Assembly (NCBI RefSeq): GCF_900095865.1
Contig: NZ_FMIZ01000005.1
Coordinates: 248,001 to 312,000, forward strand
Length of the DNA: 64,000 nucleotides
Origin: Massilioclostridium coli
Lineage (GTDB): Bacteria; Bacillota; Clostridia; Oscillospirales; Ruminococcaceae
Reading direction: 5' to 3'
In this document: positions 35,807 through 44,925 of the stretch, piece after piece
Layout: the number at the start of each line of letters is the position of its first letter
Numbering within the stretch: position 1 is the first letter of the stretch
Notes under the pieces: generated by a model
What the model was told of the DNA's origin: nothing
Database searches by the model: none
The model's input: only the letters and a program-made list of their open reading frames with translations
Made by a program: the position numbers and the translations under genes

Positions 35807-35947
35807 CTAAAATTTAAGATGATATCCTTCTTTTTTTCTTGTGAAACGTGCATTGAGTAACTGTGGAAAAGAATGTTATAATAATTTACGTTTTCGGAAA
35901 TGATTCCGATAATAAATAGATTGTTTTTTGCAAGAGGAAGAGAATTT

Positions 35948-36571
35948 ATGATCAACAGTGTAATATTTGATATTGATGGAACAATTACAGACACCGAGTA
36001 TCCAGCAATGGAAGCATTGCGTATCACATTGGAGCAGAAAGCAGGGTTACATTATACCCATGAACAGCTAAAAAAATATTTTGGGATTCCTTCTGCGGAT
36101 ACTTTAGTAGCGTTGAATGTACCCGACCCAGATGGCTCTATTGTGAAGAGCTGGAGTAGCTTGTTTTGCGAAATGGCGAAGGAACACACAAAAATATTTG
36201 ATGAAATTGTTCCTGTATTGGATATTTTAAAAGCCAATAAAATTACATTAGGAGTCGTTACATCCAAAAACAAGATAGAATTTAACGAGAGTTTTGTCCC
36301 ATTAGGGCTATGCAATTATTTTAAAGCATGTGTAGATTCTGAGATGACAGAGAAGCATAAGCCGTTTGCCGACCCGTTAAATAAATTTTTTGAATTGACA
36401 GGAGCGTTTAAACAGAACGCGCTGTACATTGGAGATAGTATTTTTGATTACCAGACAGCCCGTGCAGCTGGGGTGACATTTGCTTTGGCTGGCTGGGGAT
36501 GTTGTAATCCAGAAGGTATTTTTCCGGATTACTATTTCCATCGTCCCACGGATTTGTTAAATTTATTATGA
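35948..36571 (+). CDS. HAD family hydrolase (phosphoglycolate phosphatase-like)
   Basis: A 207-residue haloacid-dehalogenase-fold phosphatase with a helical cap. Motif I is FDIDGTITDTE (nucleophile Asp about residue 9), motif II GVVTSKN, the conserved Lys follows in EKHKPFADPL, and motif IV is YIGDSIFDYQTARAAG. The start at 35948 follows AAGAGGAAG; an ATG 16 codons earlier lacks a site. Substrate specificity cannot be read from the sequence; beta-phosphoglucomutase, phosphoglycolate phosphatase and pyrophosphatase (PpaX) all share this layout. It stands alone before the pyr operon. Confidence 0.9.
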   Translation: MINSVIFDIDGTITDTEYPAMEALRITLEQKAGLHYTHEQLKKYFGIPSADTLVALNVPDPDGSIVKSWSSLFCEMAKEHTKIFDEIVPVLDILKANKITLGVVTSKNKIEFNESFVPLGLCNYFKACVDSEMTEKHKPFADPLNKFFELTGAFKQNALYIGDSIFDYQTARAAGVTFALAGWGCCNPEGIFPDYYFHRPTDLLNLL

Positions 36572-36658
36572 TCTTAAAAGATAGATTGGATTTTTCTAGT
36601 ATAGACAGGCTTCACAATAAAAATAAAAAATAGGTTTGTATTTTTTTGTATTCTACTA

Positions 36659-36687
36659 TGGACTTTTCCTGTCAAATCAGGTATAAT
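36659..36687 (+). promoter_or_regulatory. pyr operon promoter
   Basis: TGGACT (36659-36664) - 17 bp - TATAAT (36682-36687). The 13 bases TGGACTTTTCCTG at the -35 also occur at the murA promoter. Confidence 0.65.
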
Positions 36688-36712
36688 AAGCAATAGTAAC
36701 AATCACCTTTAA

Positions 36713-36839
36713 GTTGGTTCAGAGAGGCTGACAAGGCGGTATTTATACATTGCTTTTACTCCCAGTTTTGTAGGGATACTATAGGCAAGCTATAACCGTA
36801 ATGCAACCAAACTGCCAACTTGGCGGTTTGGTTTTTTTT
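36713..36839 (+). promoter_or_regulatory. PyrR-binding attenuator in pyr leader
   Basis: The leader carries the PyrR-binding loop sequence TTCAGAGAGGCTGAC (about 36718-36732), flanked by complementary GTTGGT and GCTGAC. A terminator stem CCAAACTGCC (36807-36816) with GGCGGTTTGG (36822-36831) is followed by eight T. When UMP or UTP is high, PyrR is expected to bind the loop and favour the terminator, as in Bacillus. Confidence 0.85.
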
Positions 36840-36887
36840 ATGGAAAAGTGGCAGTTTGATAGATTTGCCGTATTCGGAGGATAGGAT

Positions 36888-37415
36888 ATGACCGAAAAAA
36901 CCATTATTTTGGATGATAAATCCATGGCAAGGGCGATTGCAAGAATGGCCTACCAGATTATTGAGCGCAATAAAGGGGTAGAGAACCTTACTATTGTAGG
37001 AATTTTTTCCCGTGGTGTGGAAATTGCCCAGCGAATTGCGGAGCGGATCTGGGAAGTAGAACAAAAAAAAATACCAGTTGGTTTTTTGGATATTACACCG
37101 CACAGGGATGATATCCAGCCGGATAGCAGTTACCAAGACCGTACAGATATCCCGTTTGGTTATACTGGCAAAACCGTAGTTTTGGTAGATGATGTAATGT
37201 ACACTGGCAGAAGTGTTCGGGCGGCGATTGACGCATTGATGGAACATGGAAGGCCACAAAGTGTTCAACTGGCAGTGTTGATTGACCGTGGGCATCGGGA
37301 ATTGCCTTTCCGTCCAGATTATATTGGTAAAAATGTTCCGACCTCAAAAAATGAGCAGATTAAAGTGTCTGTGGTAGAACGGGATGGAATTGATAAAGTA
37401 GCAATTGTAGGCTAG
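36888..37415 (+). CDS. pyrR: Pyrimidine operon regulator / uracil phosphoribosyltransferase
   Basis: PyrR binds the leader RNA of pyr operons in response to UMP/UTP and also has uracil phosphoribosyltransferase activity. The 175-residue product matches the family in length. It has FSRGVEIAQRIAERI, ITPHRDD, the PRPP loop VVLVDDVMYTGRSVRAAID and the LIDRGHRELPFRPDYIGKNVPTS segment used in RNA binding. An excellent CGGAGGATAGG precedes the ATG. It is the first gene of a seven-gene operon, 48 bases after the attenuator it likely controls. Confidence 0.97.
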   Translation: MTEKTIILDDKSMARAIARMAYQIIERNKGVENLTIVGIFSRGVEIAQRIAERIWEVEQKKIPVGFLDITPHRDDIQPDSSYQDRTDIPFGYTGKTVVLVDDVMYTGRSVRAAIDALMEHGRPQSVQLAVLIDRGHRELPFRPDYIGKNVPTSKNEQIKVSVVERDGIDKVAIVG

Positions 37416-37424
37416 GAGGGCTTC

Positions 37425-38687
37425 ATGAGTATTTTACTCAAAAATGGAAATGTAGTGGGAAGCCAAATGGTATCCCAACAAAATATTTTAGTAGAAAATG
37501 GAGTAATCGCCTATTTAGGGAAAGATACCCCTGAGGCAGATAAAGTAATAGATTTGAATGGGTTAACTGTACTGCCGGGATTGATTGATATGCATGTACA
37601 TTTACGTGACCCTGGTTTTACCCATAAGGAAGATATTCACACAGGCTGTTTGGCTGCGGCGGCAGGAGGGGTTACTTCTGTTGCGTGTATGCCAAATACC
37701 AACCCGGTTACCGATAGTGTAGAAGTACTGGAGTATATTTTAGATAAGGCAAAAGACGCTCCAGCACGGGTATATCCAGTAGCTAGCATTACCGAAGGAT
37801 TAAAAGGAGACCAGCTTACCGATATGAAACGGTTGATACAGGCTGGTGCGGTTGCTTTTTCTGATGATGGTAGGCCGGTGGAAAACGCGGCATTTTTACA
37901 GCAGGCTATGATGGAAGCGGAACGCCTTGGAGTGAAAGTCATCTCCCATTGTGAGGATTTGAATATTATCAATGGAGGCATTATCAATAAAGGCGTTGTG
38001 TCAGAGAAATTAGGGTTGCCAGGGATGGATCGGACCTCTGAGGACAGCATTACAGCAAGGGAAATCGCTATTGCTGCCGCAACAGATACTTCTATCCACA
38101 TTGCCCATGTTAGTACGGAAGGCTCTGTTGCGCTAATTCGGGATGCGAAACGCCGTGGTGTCAAAGTGACAGCGGAAACTTGTCCTCATTATTTTATTTT
38201 GACGGAGAGCAAATTATTAAAAAAAGATGCGGACTACCGTATGAATCCACCTTTGAGGGAAGAACGGGACCGTCTAGCTGTGTTAGAAGGGGTGTTGGAT
38301 GGTACTTTGGATTGTATCGTAACAGACCATGCCCCTCATACAGCAGAAGAAAAAGCGGATTTTGTCAAGGCTCCAAACGGTGTTGTAGGACTGGAAACCT
38401 CATTGGCAGCAAGCTTAACCGCTTTGTACCATACTGGTATGTTGAGTCTTGTGGAGTTGGCAAATAAAATGTCCAGGACGCCGGCCAAAATCTTAGGGAT
38501 TCCAGGTGGAAAAATAGCGGTTGGAAAACCAGCGGATCTGGCTATTGTGGATTTGGATGAGGAGTGGACGGTATATCCAGAATTACTCCATTCCAAATCA
38601 AAGAATACTGTATTTAAAGGTAGAAGTTTCCGTGGTAGGGTAAAAATGACCATGTGCCGTGGAGAAATCGTGTATGATATTTTATAA
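37425..38687 (+). CDS. pyrC: Dihydroorotase
   Basis: PyrC cyclises carbamoyl aspartate to dihydroorotate. The 420-residue product is the class I, amidohydrolase-fold type. The zinc-binding MHVHLRDPGFTHKEDI, the CMPNTNPVTD segment, the His ligands in ISHCED and IAHVST, DHAPHT and the NGVVGLETSL motif are all present. GGAGGG lies 6 bases before the ATG, 9 bases after the pyrR stop. pyrB, which usually makes its substrate and is often adjacent, is not in this operon. Confidence 0.96.
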   Translation: MSILLKNGNVVGSQMVSQQNILVENGVIAYLGKDTPEADKVIDLNGLTVLPGLIDMHVHLRDPGFTHKEDIHTGCLAAAAGGVTSVACMPNTNPVTDSVEVLEYILDKAKDAPARVYPVASITEGLKGDQLTDMKRLIQAGAVAFSDDGRPVENAAFLQQAMMEAERLGVKVISHCEDLNIINGGIINKGVVSEKLGLPGMDRTSEDSITAREIAIAAATDTSIHIAHVSTEGSVALIRDAKRRGVKVTAETCPHYFILTESKLLKKDADYRMNPPLREERDRLAVLEGVLDGTLDCIVTDHAPHTAEEKADFVKAPNGVVGLETSLAASLTALYHTGMLSLVELANKMSRTPAKILGIPGGKIAVGKPADLAIVDLDEEWTVYPELLHSKSKNTVFKGRSFRGRVKMTMCRGEIVYDIL

Positions 38688-38707
38688 AGAAAGTGAGAAT
38701 GTAAGCT

Positions 38708-39622
38708 ATGTCTATGGATCGCCTGATTGAACGAATTATTGAGTTGAAAAACCCAACAGTAGCGGGATTGGACCCAAAACTGGATTATATTCCAGATTTC
38801 ATTAAAGAATATGTGGTAGCGGAATACGGCAACACCATGCAGGCTGCTGCAAAAGCATTGTTCCATTTTAATAAAGGGCTGATTAAAGCGTTGTGCGATG
38901 TTGTTCCTGCGATCAAACCACAGTGTGCTTACTATGAAATGTACGGGTTTTATGGTATGGAAGCATTGCACGACACCATTGCCTATGCTAAGGAAAACGG
39001 TATGTATGTCATCACGGATGGAAAACGGAATGACATTGGAACCACCATGCAAGCATATGCCACTGCACATTTAGGAGAAACCCAACTGTTTGATGGTAAA
39101 AAAGCTGCGGCATTTGATGGTGATGCGTTGACAGTGAATGGATACCTAGGCAGCGATGGAATCAAACCACTATTGGATATTTGTAAAACCTATGATAAAG
39201 GAATTTTTGCTTTGGTGAAAACCTCCAATCCATCTTCTGGGGAATTGCAGGACAGATTACTGGATGGCAAACCTGTTTATGAAGTGATGGGCGAAATGTG
39301 TGAGCAATGGGGAGAAGAACAGCGCGGAAAATATGGCTACAGCTCAGTAGGCGCAGTAGTAGGCGCTACTTATCCGGAACAACTGACCACATTGCGTGAA
39401 AAATTGCCGCACACCTTTTTCCTAGTACCTGGTTATGGAGCCCAGGGTGGCGGAGCAAAAGATGTTGCCGGCGCATTTAAAGATGGTATTGGCGCGGTAG
39501 TAAACAGCTCCCGTGGTATTATGTGTGCTTATCAGAAAATGGGAATGGACGGCAGGGATTATGCCCAGGCTGCCCGTTTGGAAGCAATCCGTATGCGGGA
39601 TGACATTAACAGTGTATTATAA
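38708..39622 (+). CDS. pyrF: Orotidine 5'-phosphate decarboxylase, type 2
   Basis: PyrF removes CO2 from OMP to give UMP. The 304-residue product belongs to the longer type 2 group seen in Mycobacteria and some Clostridia, not to the 230-residue type 1. The catalytic motif is ITDGKRNDIGTT, and the family features ALVKTSNPSSGELQD and VPGYGAQGGGAKD are visible. It lies 20 bases after pyrC. pyrE, which provides OMP, is not adjacent. Confidence 0.95.
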   Translation: MSMDRLIERIIELKNPTVAGLDPKLDYIPDFIKEYVVAEYGNTMQAAAKALFHFNKGLIKALCDVVPAIKPQCAYYEMYGFYGMEALHDTIAYAKENGMYVITDGKRNDIGTTMQAYATAHLGETQLFDGKKAAAFDGDALTVNGYLGSDGIKPLLDICKTYDKGIFALVKTSNPSSGELQDRLLDGKPVYEVMGEMCEQWGEEQRGKYGYSSVGAVVGATYPEQLTTLREKLPHTFFLVPGYGAQGGGAKDVAGAFKDGIGAVVNSSRGIMCAYQKMGMDGRDYAQAARLEAIRMRDDINSVL

Positions 39623-39666
39623 ATAATTATTTTTGGGATAGAACAGGATTGATTTAGGAGGTAACT

Positions 39667-40818
39667 ATGTTAGAACATACCAAAAAAGCGTATTTGTTGC
39701 TGAGCGATGGTACCTTGTTTGAGGGATACAGCTTTGGGGCAACAGGCACAACTATTGGTGAGGTTGTGTTTACTACAGGTATGACCGGCTATGGGGAAAC
39801 TTTAACCGACCCAAGCTATTATGGCCAGATTGTAACGCAGACCTTTCCTCTGATTGGAAACTACGGCGTCAACCAGATGGACCACGAAAGTGACCGCATT
39901 TACCTAAAAGGATATATTGTACGGGAGTGGTGTGACCAGCCATCCAATTTCCGCTGTGAAGGGGATATCAATACTTTTCTACAGCAACAGGGTGTAATTG
40001 GAATTTACGGCATTGATACCCGTAGCTTAACTAGAAAGATCCGCGAATTTGGTGTTATGAACGGCATGGTAACCACCGAGCCAATTACAGATAAAGAAGC
40101 AGCGTTAAAGCAAATCCGTGAATTTGAAATCACTGATGCGGTAAAATCTGTTTCCGGCAAACAGATTGTTGATTTTGTAGACAATATTTCGGACAAAATG
40201 ACAGCGGTATTGCCTTCCACCAAACCAAATACCAATAACAATTTCCATATTGTATTGTTTGATTTTGGATATAAATATAATATTGCAAGATGCCTGGCAA
40301 GAAGGAATTGTAAAGTTACCGTTGTTCCATACAATACTACTGCGGAACAGGTGAAGGAATTGAACCCGGATGGCATTATGCTCTCTAATGGACCAGGTAA
40401 CCCAGCAGAAAATGTGGAAGTAATTGAGACTATCCGAGAGTTAGTAAAAATGCAGATTCCGATATTCGGTATTTGTCTGGGGCATCAGTTAATGGCACTG
40501 GCAAATGGCGCAAGAACTGAAAAATTAAAGTACGGCCATCGTGGTTCCAACCAGCCAGTAATTGATTTGAATATTGACCAGACATTGGTAACCAGCCAAA
40601 ACCATGGTTATGCCGTTGTAGGGGACAGCATTCCGGAAGGTGTTGGCAGAGTGAGCCATGTAAACGCAAATGATGGAACCTGTGAAGGGGTTGAATATTT
40701 TAACGCTCCAGCCTTTACAGTACAGTTCCACCCAGAGGCAAGAGGGGGTCCACTGGATACTGATTATTTGTTTGACCGTTTTATGAAATTGATCGAAGAC
40801 CACAAAAGGAATCAATAA
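39667..40818 (+). CDS. carA: Carbamoyl-phosphate synthase small subunit
   Basis: CarA is the glutaminase subunit that delivers ammonia to CarB. The 383-residue protein has the N-terminal domain (GEVVFTTGMTGYGETLTDPSYYGQIV) and a class I amidotransferase domain with the catalytic Cys in FGICLGHQL, and the His/Glu pair in FHPEA. TTAGGAGG lies just before the ATG. It sits in the pyr operon, 44 bases after pyrF and 62 bases before carB, so the enzyme is expected to be regulated with pyrimidine genes; arginine supply then depends on the same enzyme unless another copy exists. Confidence 0.96.
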   Translation: MLEHTKKAYLLLSDGTLFEGYSFGATGTTIGEVVFTTGMTGYGETLTDPSYYGQIVTQTFPLIGNYGVNQMDHESDRIYLKGYIVREWCDQPSNFRCEGDINTFLQQQGVIGIYGIDTRSLTRKIREFGVMNGMVTTEPITDKEAALKQIREFEITDAVKSVSGKQIVDFVDNISDKMTAVLPSTKPNTNNNFHIVLFDFGYKYNIARCLARRNCKVTVVPYNTTAEQVKELNPDGIMLSNGPGNPAENVEVIETIRELVKMQIPIFGICLGHQLMALANGARTEKLKYGHRGSNQPVIDLNIDQTLVTSQNHGYAVVGDSIPEGVGRVSHVNANDGTCEGVEYFNAPAFTVQFHPEARGGPLDTDYLFDRFMKLIEDHKRNQ

Positions 40819-40880
40819 TCAACCGAAAAACGAGTAGGACAAGCGGGCTACCGCAGTAAGATGAATTAGGAGGTTCACTC

Positions 40881-43800
40881 ATGCCGTTAAGACAGGATAT
40901 TAAAAAAGTACTTGTAATCGGTTCTGGTCCAATTATCATTGGGCAGGCCGCTGAATTTGACTATGCAGGCGCACAGGCGTGTACTGCTTTAAAAGAAGAA
41001 GGCTTGGAAGTTGTATTGATCAACTCTAACCCTGCTACGATTATGACGGATAAGGCAATGGCAGACCATATTTATATCGAGCCATTGACATTGGAATCCG
41101 TAAAACGGATCATTGAAATTGAAAAACCGGACAGCCTTTTGTCCACTTTAGGCGGACAGACTGGCTTGACCCTTTCCATGCAGTTGGCAAAGGATGGATT
41201 TTTGGATAAGCACAATGTAAAACTGTTGGGCGCAAACCCGGAAACCATTGATAAAGCGGAGGACCGCCAGGAATTTAAGGATACTATGGAGAAAATCGGA
41301 CAGCCTTGTATCCCTTCCAAAGTAGTGGAAAACCTGGAGGATGCAAAGGCATTTGCCCATGAAATTGGCCTACCAGTAATTATCCGTCCAGCATTTACTT
41401 TGGGCGGTACAGGGGGCGGTATTGCGGAAACATTTGAGGAATTTGAAGAAATCGCCACAAACGGACTTCGCCTTTCCCCAATTACCCAAATCCTGGTGGA
41501 AAAATGCATCAGCGGTTGGAAAGAAATTGAATTTGAAGTAATCCGTGACTCCAAATCCAATGTAATCACCGTCTGCTCCATGGAAAATGTGGACCCAGTT
41601 GGGGTACATACTGGGGACAGTATTGTCGTTGCCCCTGCGTTGACTTTGAGTGACCGTGAATACCAGATGCTTCGTACTGCGGCATTGGATATCATCAATG
41701 AATTGAAAGTAGAAGGCGGCTGTAACTGCCAGTTTGCTCTGCACCCAGAAAGCTTTGACTATGCGGTAATTGAGGTAAACCCACGTGTGTCCCGTTCTTC
41801 CGCATTGGCTTCTAAAGCAACCGGTTATCCAATCGCAAAAGTGGCAACCAAAATTGCCATTGGGTATACATTAGATGAAATCGTGAACCAGGTTACCGGT
41901 TCCACCTATGCTTGCTTTGAACCAGCATTGGATTATGTGGTAGTAAAATTCCCAAAATGGCCATTTGATAAATTTGTTTATGCAAAAAGAAAACTGGGTA
42001 CCCAGATGAAAGCTACTGGGGAAGTCATGAGTATTGGCACCACATTTGAGCAGGCAATGATGAAATCCGTCCGTGGGATTGAATTGGGACTGGATACATT
42101 GGATCTGCCAGAGTATCAGGATAAGACAGACGCAGAAATCGAAGAGTTATTATCCCAAGTAGATGACCGCCGTATTTTTGTGGTTTACCAGGCAGTAAAA
42201 CGGGGAATTCCATTTGAACGGATTCATGAGATTACAATGTTTGACGAATGGTTCCTGGCAAAATTGAAAAATATCGCGCAAATTGAGGAAATGCTGGAAC
42301 ATCAGGAATTAACTGATGAACTCTACGCCCGTGCGAAAGATTTCGGCTTCCTGGACAGCACCATTGAACGTCTATCCGGACAGAAAATCCAAAATAAAAA
42401 GACTGCTGTTTATAAAATGGTTGATACCTGTGCCGCTGAATTTAAGGCGCAAACACCGTATTTCTATTCCACCTATGATGAGGAAAATGAAGCAGAACAG
42501 TTTATTGAACGCACCAATACTGGTAAGAAGAAAGTAATTGTATTTGGCTCCGGTCCAATTCGCATTGGGCAGGGTATCGAGTTTGACTACTGTTCGGTAC
42601 ACTGTGTATGGACGCTGAAAGAATTGGGTTATGAGGCAATTATCTGCAACAATAACCCAGAAACTGTTTCCACTGACTATAACACAGGTGACCGCCTGTA
42701 CTTCGACCCAGTTTATATTGAGGATGTAGCCAATATTATTGCCACCGAAAAACCTTATGGTGTTGTAGTACAATTTGGTGGGCAAACAGCCATTAAACTG
42801 ACCAAAAAATTACAGGAAATGGGTGTGCCAATTTTGGGGACTTCTGCCGACAGCATTGACGCTGCGGAAGATAGGGAACGTTTTGATGAAGTATTGGAGA
42901 AATGTGGAATCCCACGTCCAGCTGGTGAAACGGTATTTACAACGGAAGAAGCGTTGGCTTCTGCTGACCGTTTGGGCTATCCTGTGCTGCTCCGTCCTTC
43001 CTATGTATTGGGTGGACAAAATATGATCATTGCCCATTCTGACAAGGATATTATCGAATACATGGCGATTATTACTTCCCATGAAATTGAAAACCCTGTT
43101 TTAGTAGATAAATACATGATGGGCGTTGAAGTGGAAGTTGACGCTATCTGTGATGGAGAGGATTTCCTGATTCCAGGTATTATGGAACATATTGAACGTG
43201 CTGGAGTTCACTCTGGGGACTCGATTTCTGTCTATCCCGCACAGAACTTGTCTAAATCCATTCAGGAAACCATTATTGATTACACCCGTAAACTGGCTCT
43301 GGAATTAAAGGTATATGGTTTGTTAAATATCCAATATGTGGTATATAACGGTCAGGTATATGTCATTGAGGTAAACCCACGTTCTTCCAGAACGGTTCCA
43401 TATATCAGTAAAGTAACCAATGTTCCAATGGTGGATTTGGCAACCAAAATTATGTTTGGCGCTAAATTAAAAGATTTGGGTTATGGTACAGGATTATATC
43501 CAGTAGGGGATTACGTAGCTGTAAAAGTTCCAGTATTCAGTTTTGAGAAACTGCACAATGTGGATATTCAGTTGGGGCCTGAAATGAAATCCACCGGTGA
43601 AGTTTTGGGGATTGCGAAAACCTTTGAAGACGCCCTGTTAAAAGGTCTGATTGCCGCTGGCTATGAAATGGGCGACAGACAGGACAAAAAAGGTGTGTTT
43701 ATCACAGTACGTGACAGCGACAAACAGGAAGTTGTGGATGTAGCGGAAAAATTCGCGGATATGGGATACACCCTTTACGCTACCGCTGGAACTGCTAGCA

Positions 43801-44084
43801 GATTGAACAACAATATGATTCCAACAAATGTGGTGAAAAAGATCCATGAGGATCCAGAACACAATACCATGAAATTGATTGAAAGCGGTAAAATTGATTA
43901 TGTGATTTCCACCTCCGCAAAAGGTAGGATTCCAGCACGGGATAGTGTAAAAATCCGCCGTAAAACAGTGGAATTATCCATCCCATGTTTGACTTCCTTG
44001 GATACCGCCAATGCGCTGGCTGACTGTCTGGCTACTCACCGCACCATCCAAGATGTGGAAATGGTTGATATCACAAAAATTTAG
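40881..44084 (+). CDS. carB: Carbamoyl-phosphate synthase large subunit
   Basis: CarB makes carbamoyl phosphate from bicarbonate, two ATP and ammonia from CarA. The 1067-residue protein shows the duplicated ATP-grasp halves (KVLVIGSGPIIIGQAAEFDY and KVIVFGSGPIRIGQGIEFDY), each with its ATP-binding lid, plus a C-terminal MGS-type allosteric domain (about 935-1067, AEKFADMGYTLYATAGTA). Length is normal. AGGAGG precedes the ATG. A 12-bp hairpin follows in the gap to pyrK. The C-terminal domain binds UMP, IMP or ornithine in relatives. Confidence 0.97.
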   Translation: MPLRQDIKKVLVIGSGPIIIGQAAEFDYAGAQACTALKEEGLEVVLINSNPATIMTDKAMADHIYIEPLTLESVKRIIEIEKPDSLLSTLGGQTGLTLSMQLAKDGFLDKHNVKLLGANPETIDKAEDRQEFKDTMEKIGQPCIPSKVVENLEDAKAFAHEIGLPVIIRPAFTLGGTGGGIAETFEEFEEIATNGLRLSPITQILVEKCISGWKEIEFEVIRDSKSNVITVCSMENVDPVGVHTGDSIVVAPALTLSDREYQMLRTAALDIINELKVEGGCNCQFALHPESFDYAVIEVNPRVSRSSALASKATGYPIAKVATKIAIGYTLDEIVNQVTGSTYACFEPALDYVVVKFPKWPFDKFVYAKRKLGTQMKATGEVMSIGTTFEQAMMKSVRGIELGLDTLDLPEYQDKTDAEIEELLSQVDDRRIFVVYQAVKRGIPFERIHEITMFDEWFLAKLKNIAQIEEMLEHQELTDELYARAKDFGFLDSTIERLSGQKIQNKKTAVYKMVDTCAAEFKAQTPYFYSTYDEENEAEQFIERTNTGKKKVIVFGSGPIRIGQGIEFDYCSVHCVWTLKELGYEAIICNNNPETVSTDYNTGDRLYFDPVYIEDVANIIATEKPYGVVVQFGGQTAIKLTKKLQEMGVPILGTSADSIDAAEDRERFDEVLEKCGIPRPAGETVFTTEEALASADRLGYPVLLRPSYVLGGQNMIIAHSDKDIIEYMAIITSHEIENPVLVDKYMMGVEVEVDAICDGEDFLIPGIMEHIERAGVHSGDSISVYPAQNLSKSIQETIIDYTRKLALELKVYGLLNIQYVVYNGQVYVIEVNPRSSRTVPYISKVTNVPMVDLATKIMFGAKLKDLGYGTGLYPVGDYVAVKVPVFSFEKLHNVDIQLGPEMKSTGEVLGIAKTFEDALLKGLIAAGYEMGDRQDKKGVFITVRDSDKQEVVDVAEKFADMGYTLYATAGTASRLNNNMIPTNVVKKIHEDPEHNTMKLIESGKIDYVISTSAKGRIPARDSVKIRRKTVELSIPCLTSLDTANALADCLATHRTIQDVEMVDITKI

Positions 44085-44108
44085 CCTTGTTACGTAAGGC
44101 GAAAACCA

Positions 44109-44143
44109 GATTGCACCATGTGGAATTTTCGCATGGTGCAATC
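44109..44143 (+). other. Intercistronic hairpin between carB and pyrK
   Basis: A perfect 12-bp stem GATTGCACCATG (44109-44120) with CATGGTGCAATC (44132-44143) and an 11-base loop. No T-run follows, so it is probably not a simple terminator. It may be an mRNA-stability or processing element. Confidence 0.6.
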
Positions 44144-44166
44144 GTACTATCTGAATAGGAGGCCGT

Positions 44167-44925
44167 ATGAAAACAGGAAAATATTTGGTTTTAAAAAAAG
44201 AAAACCTGGCGAAAAATACCTATAGCCTGTGGATTAAGTGCCCAGAAGTAGCACAGGAAGCACAGGCAGGCCAGTTTGTACATGTAAAAGTGGAAGGCTT
44301 TAGTCTACGCCGCCCAATCTCTATCTGTGAAGTGACAGAAAAGGCAATCCGCATTGTATTTGATGTTCGTGGAGAAGGTACAGAAGCAATGACGAGGATA
44401 AACCAAGGGGATATGATTGACTTATTGGCTCCTTTGGGCCATGGGTTTACCTTGTTGGAACCAGAGAAACCAATTGTTGTATTAGGGGGAGGAATCGGCG
44501 TTCCACCAATGTTGGAAGTGGCAAAACACTATGGAACACAAGCCAAAGCGATTATTGGATTCCAAACTGCCTCCAAAGTGATTTTAAAGGAAGATTTCAC
44601 CCAATATGGCGCTGATGTGACTGTGTGTACTGATGACGGGACAATGGGCGTTCATGGTTTTGTAACCCAGGCATTGGAAGAACATCTAAAACAGAGTACC
44701 CCTGCAATGATTTATGCTTGTGGACCCAAACCCATGTTAAAGGGGATTGTGGAGATGGCAAAACAGCACAACATTCCATGCGAGGTTTCTTTGGAAGAAC
44801 GGATGGCATGCGGTGTAGGAGCCTGTCTGGTATGCCAGTGTAAACTAGTGAAAAATGGGGAAGAGTTCAGTGCTCATGTTTGTAAAGATGGCCCTGTGTT
44901 CCCAGCAGAGGAGGTGCAGTTCTAA
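44167..44925 (+). CDS. pyrK: Dihydroorotate dehydrogenase electron-transfer subunit
   Basis: PyrK carries FAD and a [2Fe-2S] cluster and passes electrons from PyrD to NAD in the class 1B dihydroorotate dehydrogenase. The 252-residue product has the FAD-binding LRRPISICE, the NAD-binding VVLGGGIGVPPML and the C-terminal Cys cluster ACGVGACLVCQCK with a further Cys in HVCKDGP. The TAGGAGG site is 4 bases from the ATG. pyrD starts one base before the end of its stop codon (TAATG). Confidence 0.95.
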   Translation: MKTGKYLVLKKENLAKNTYSLWIKCPEVAQEAQAGQFVHVKVEGFSLRRPISICEVTEKAIRIVFDVRGEGTEAMTRINQGDMIDLLAPLGHGFTLLEPEKPIVVLGGGIGVPPMLEVAKHYGTQAKAIIGFQTASKVILKEDFTQYGADVTVCTDDGTMGVHGFVTQALEEHLKQSTPAMIYACGPKPMLKGIVEMAKQHNIPCEVSLEERMACGVGACLVCQCKLVKNGEEFSAHVCKDGPVFPAEEVQF

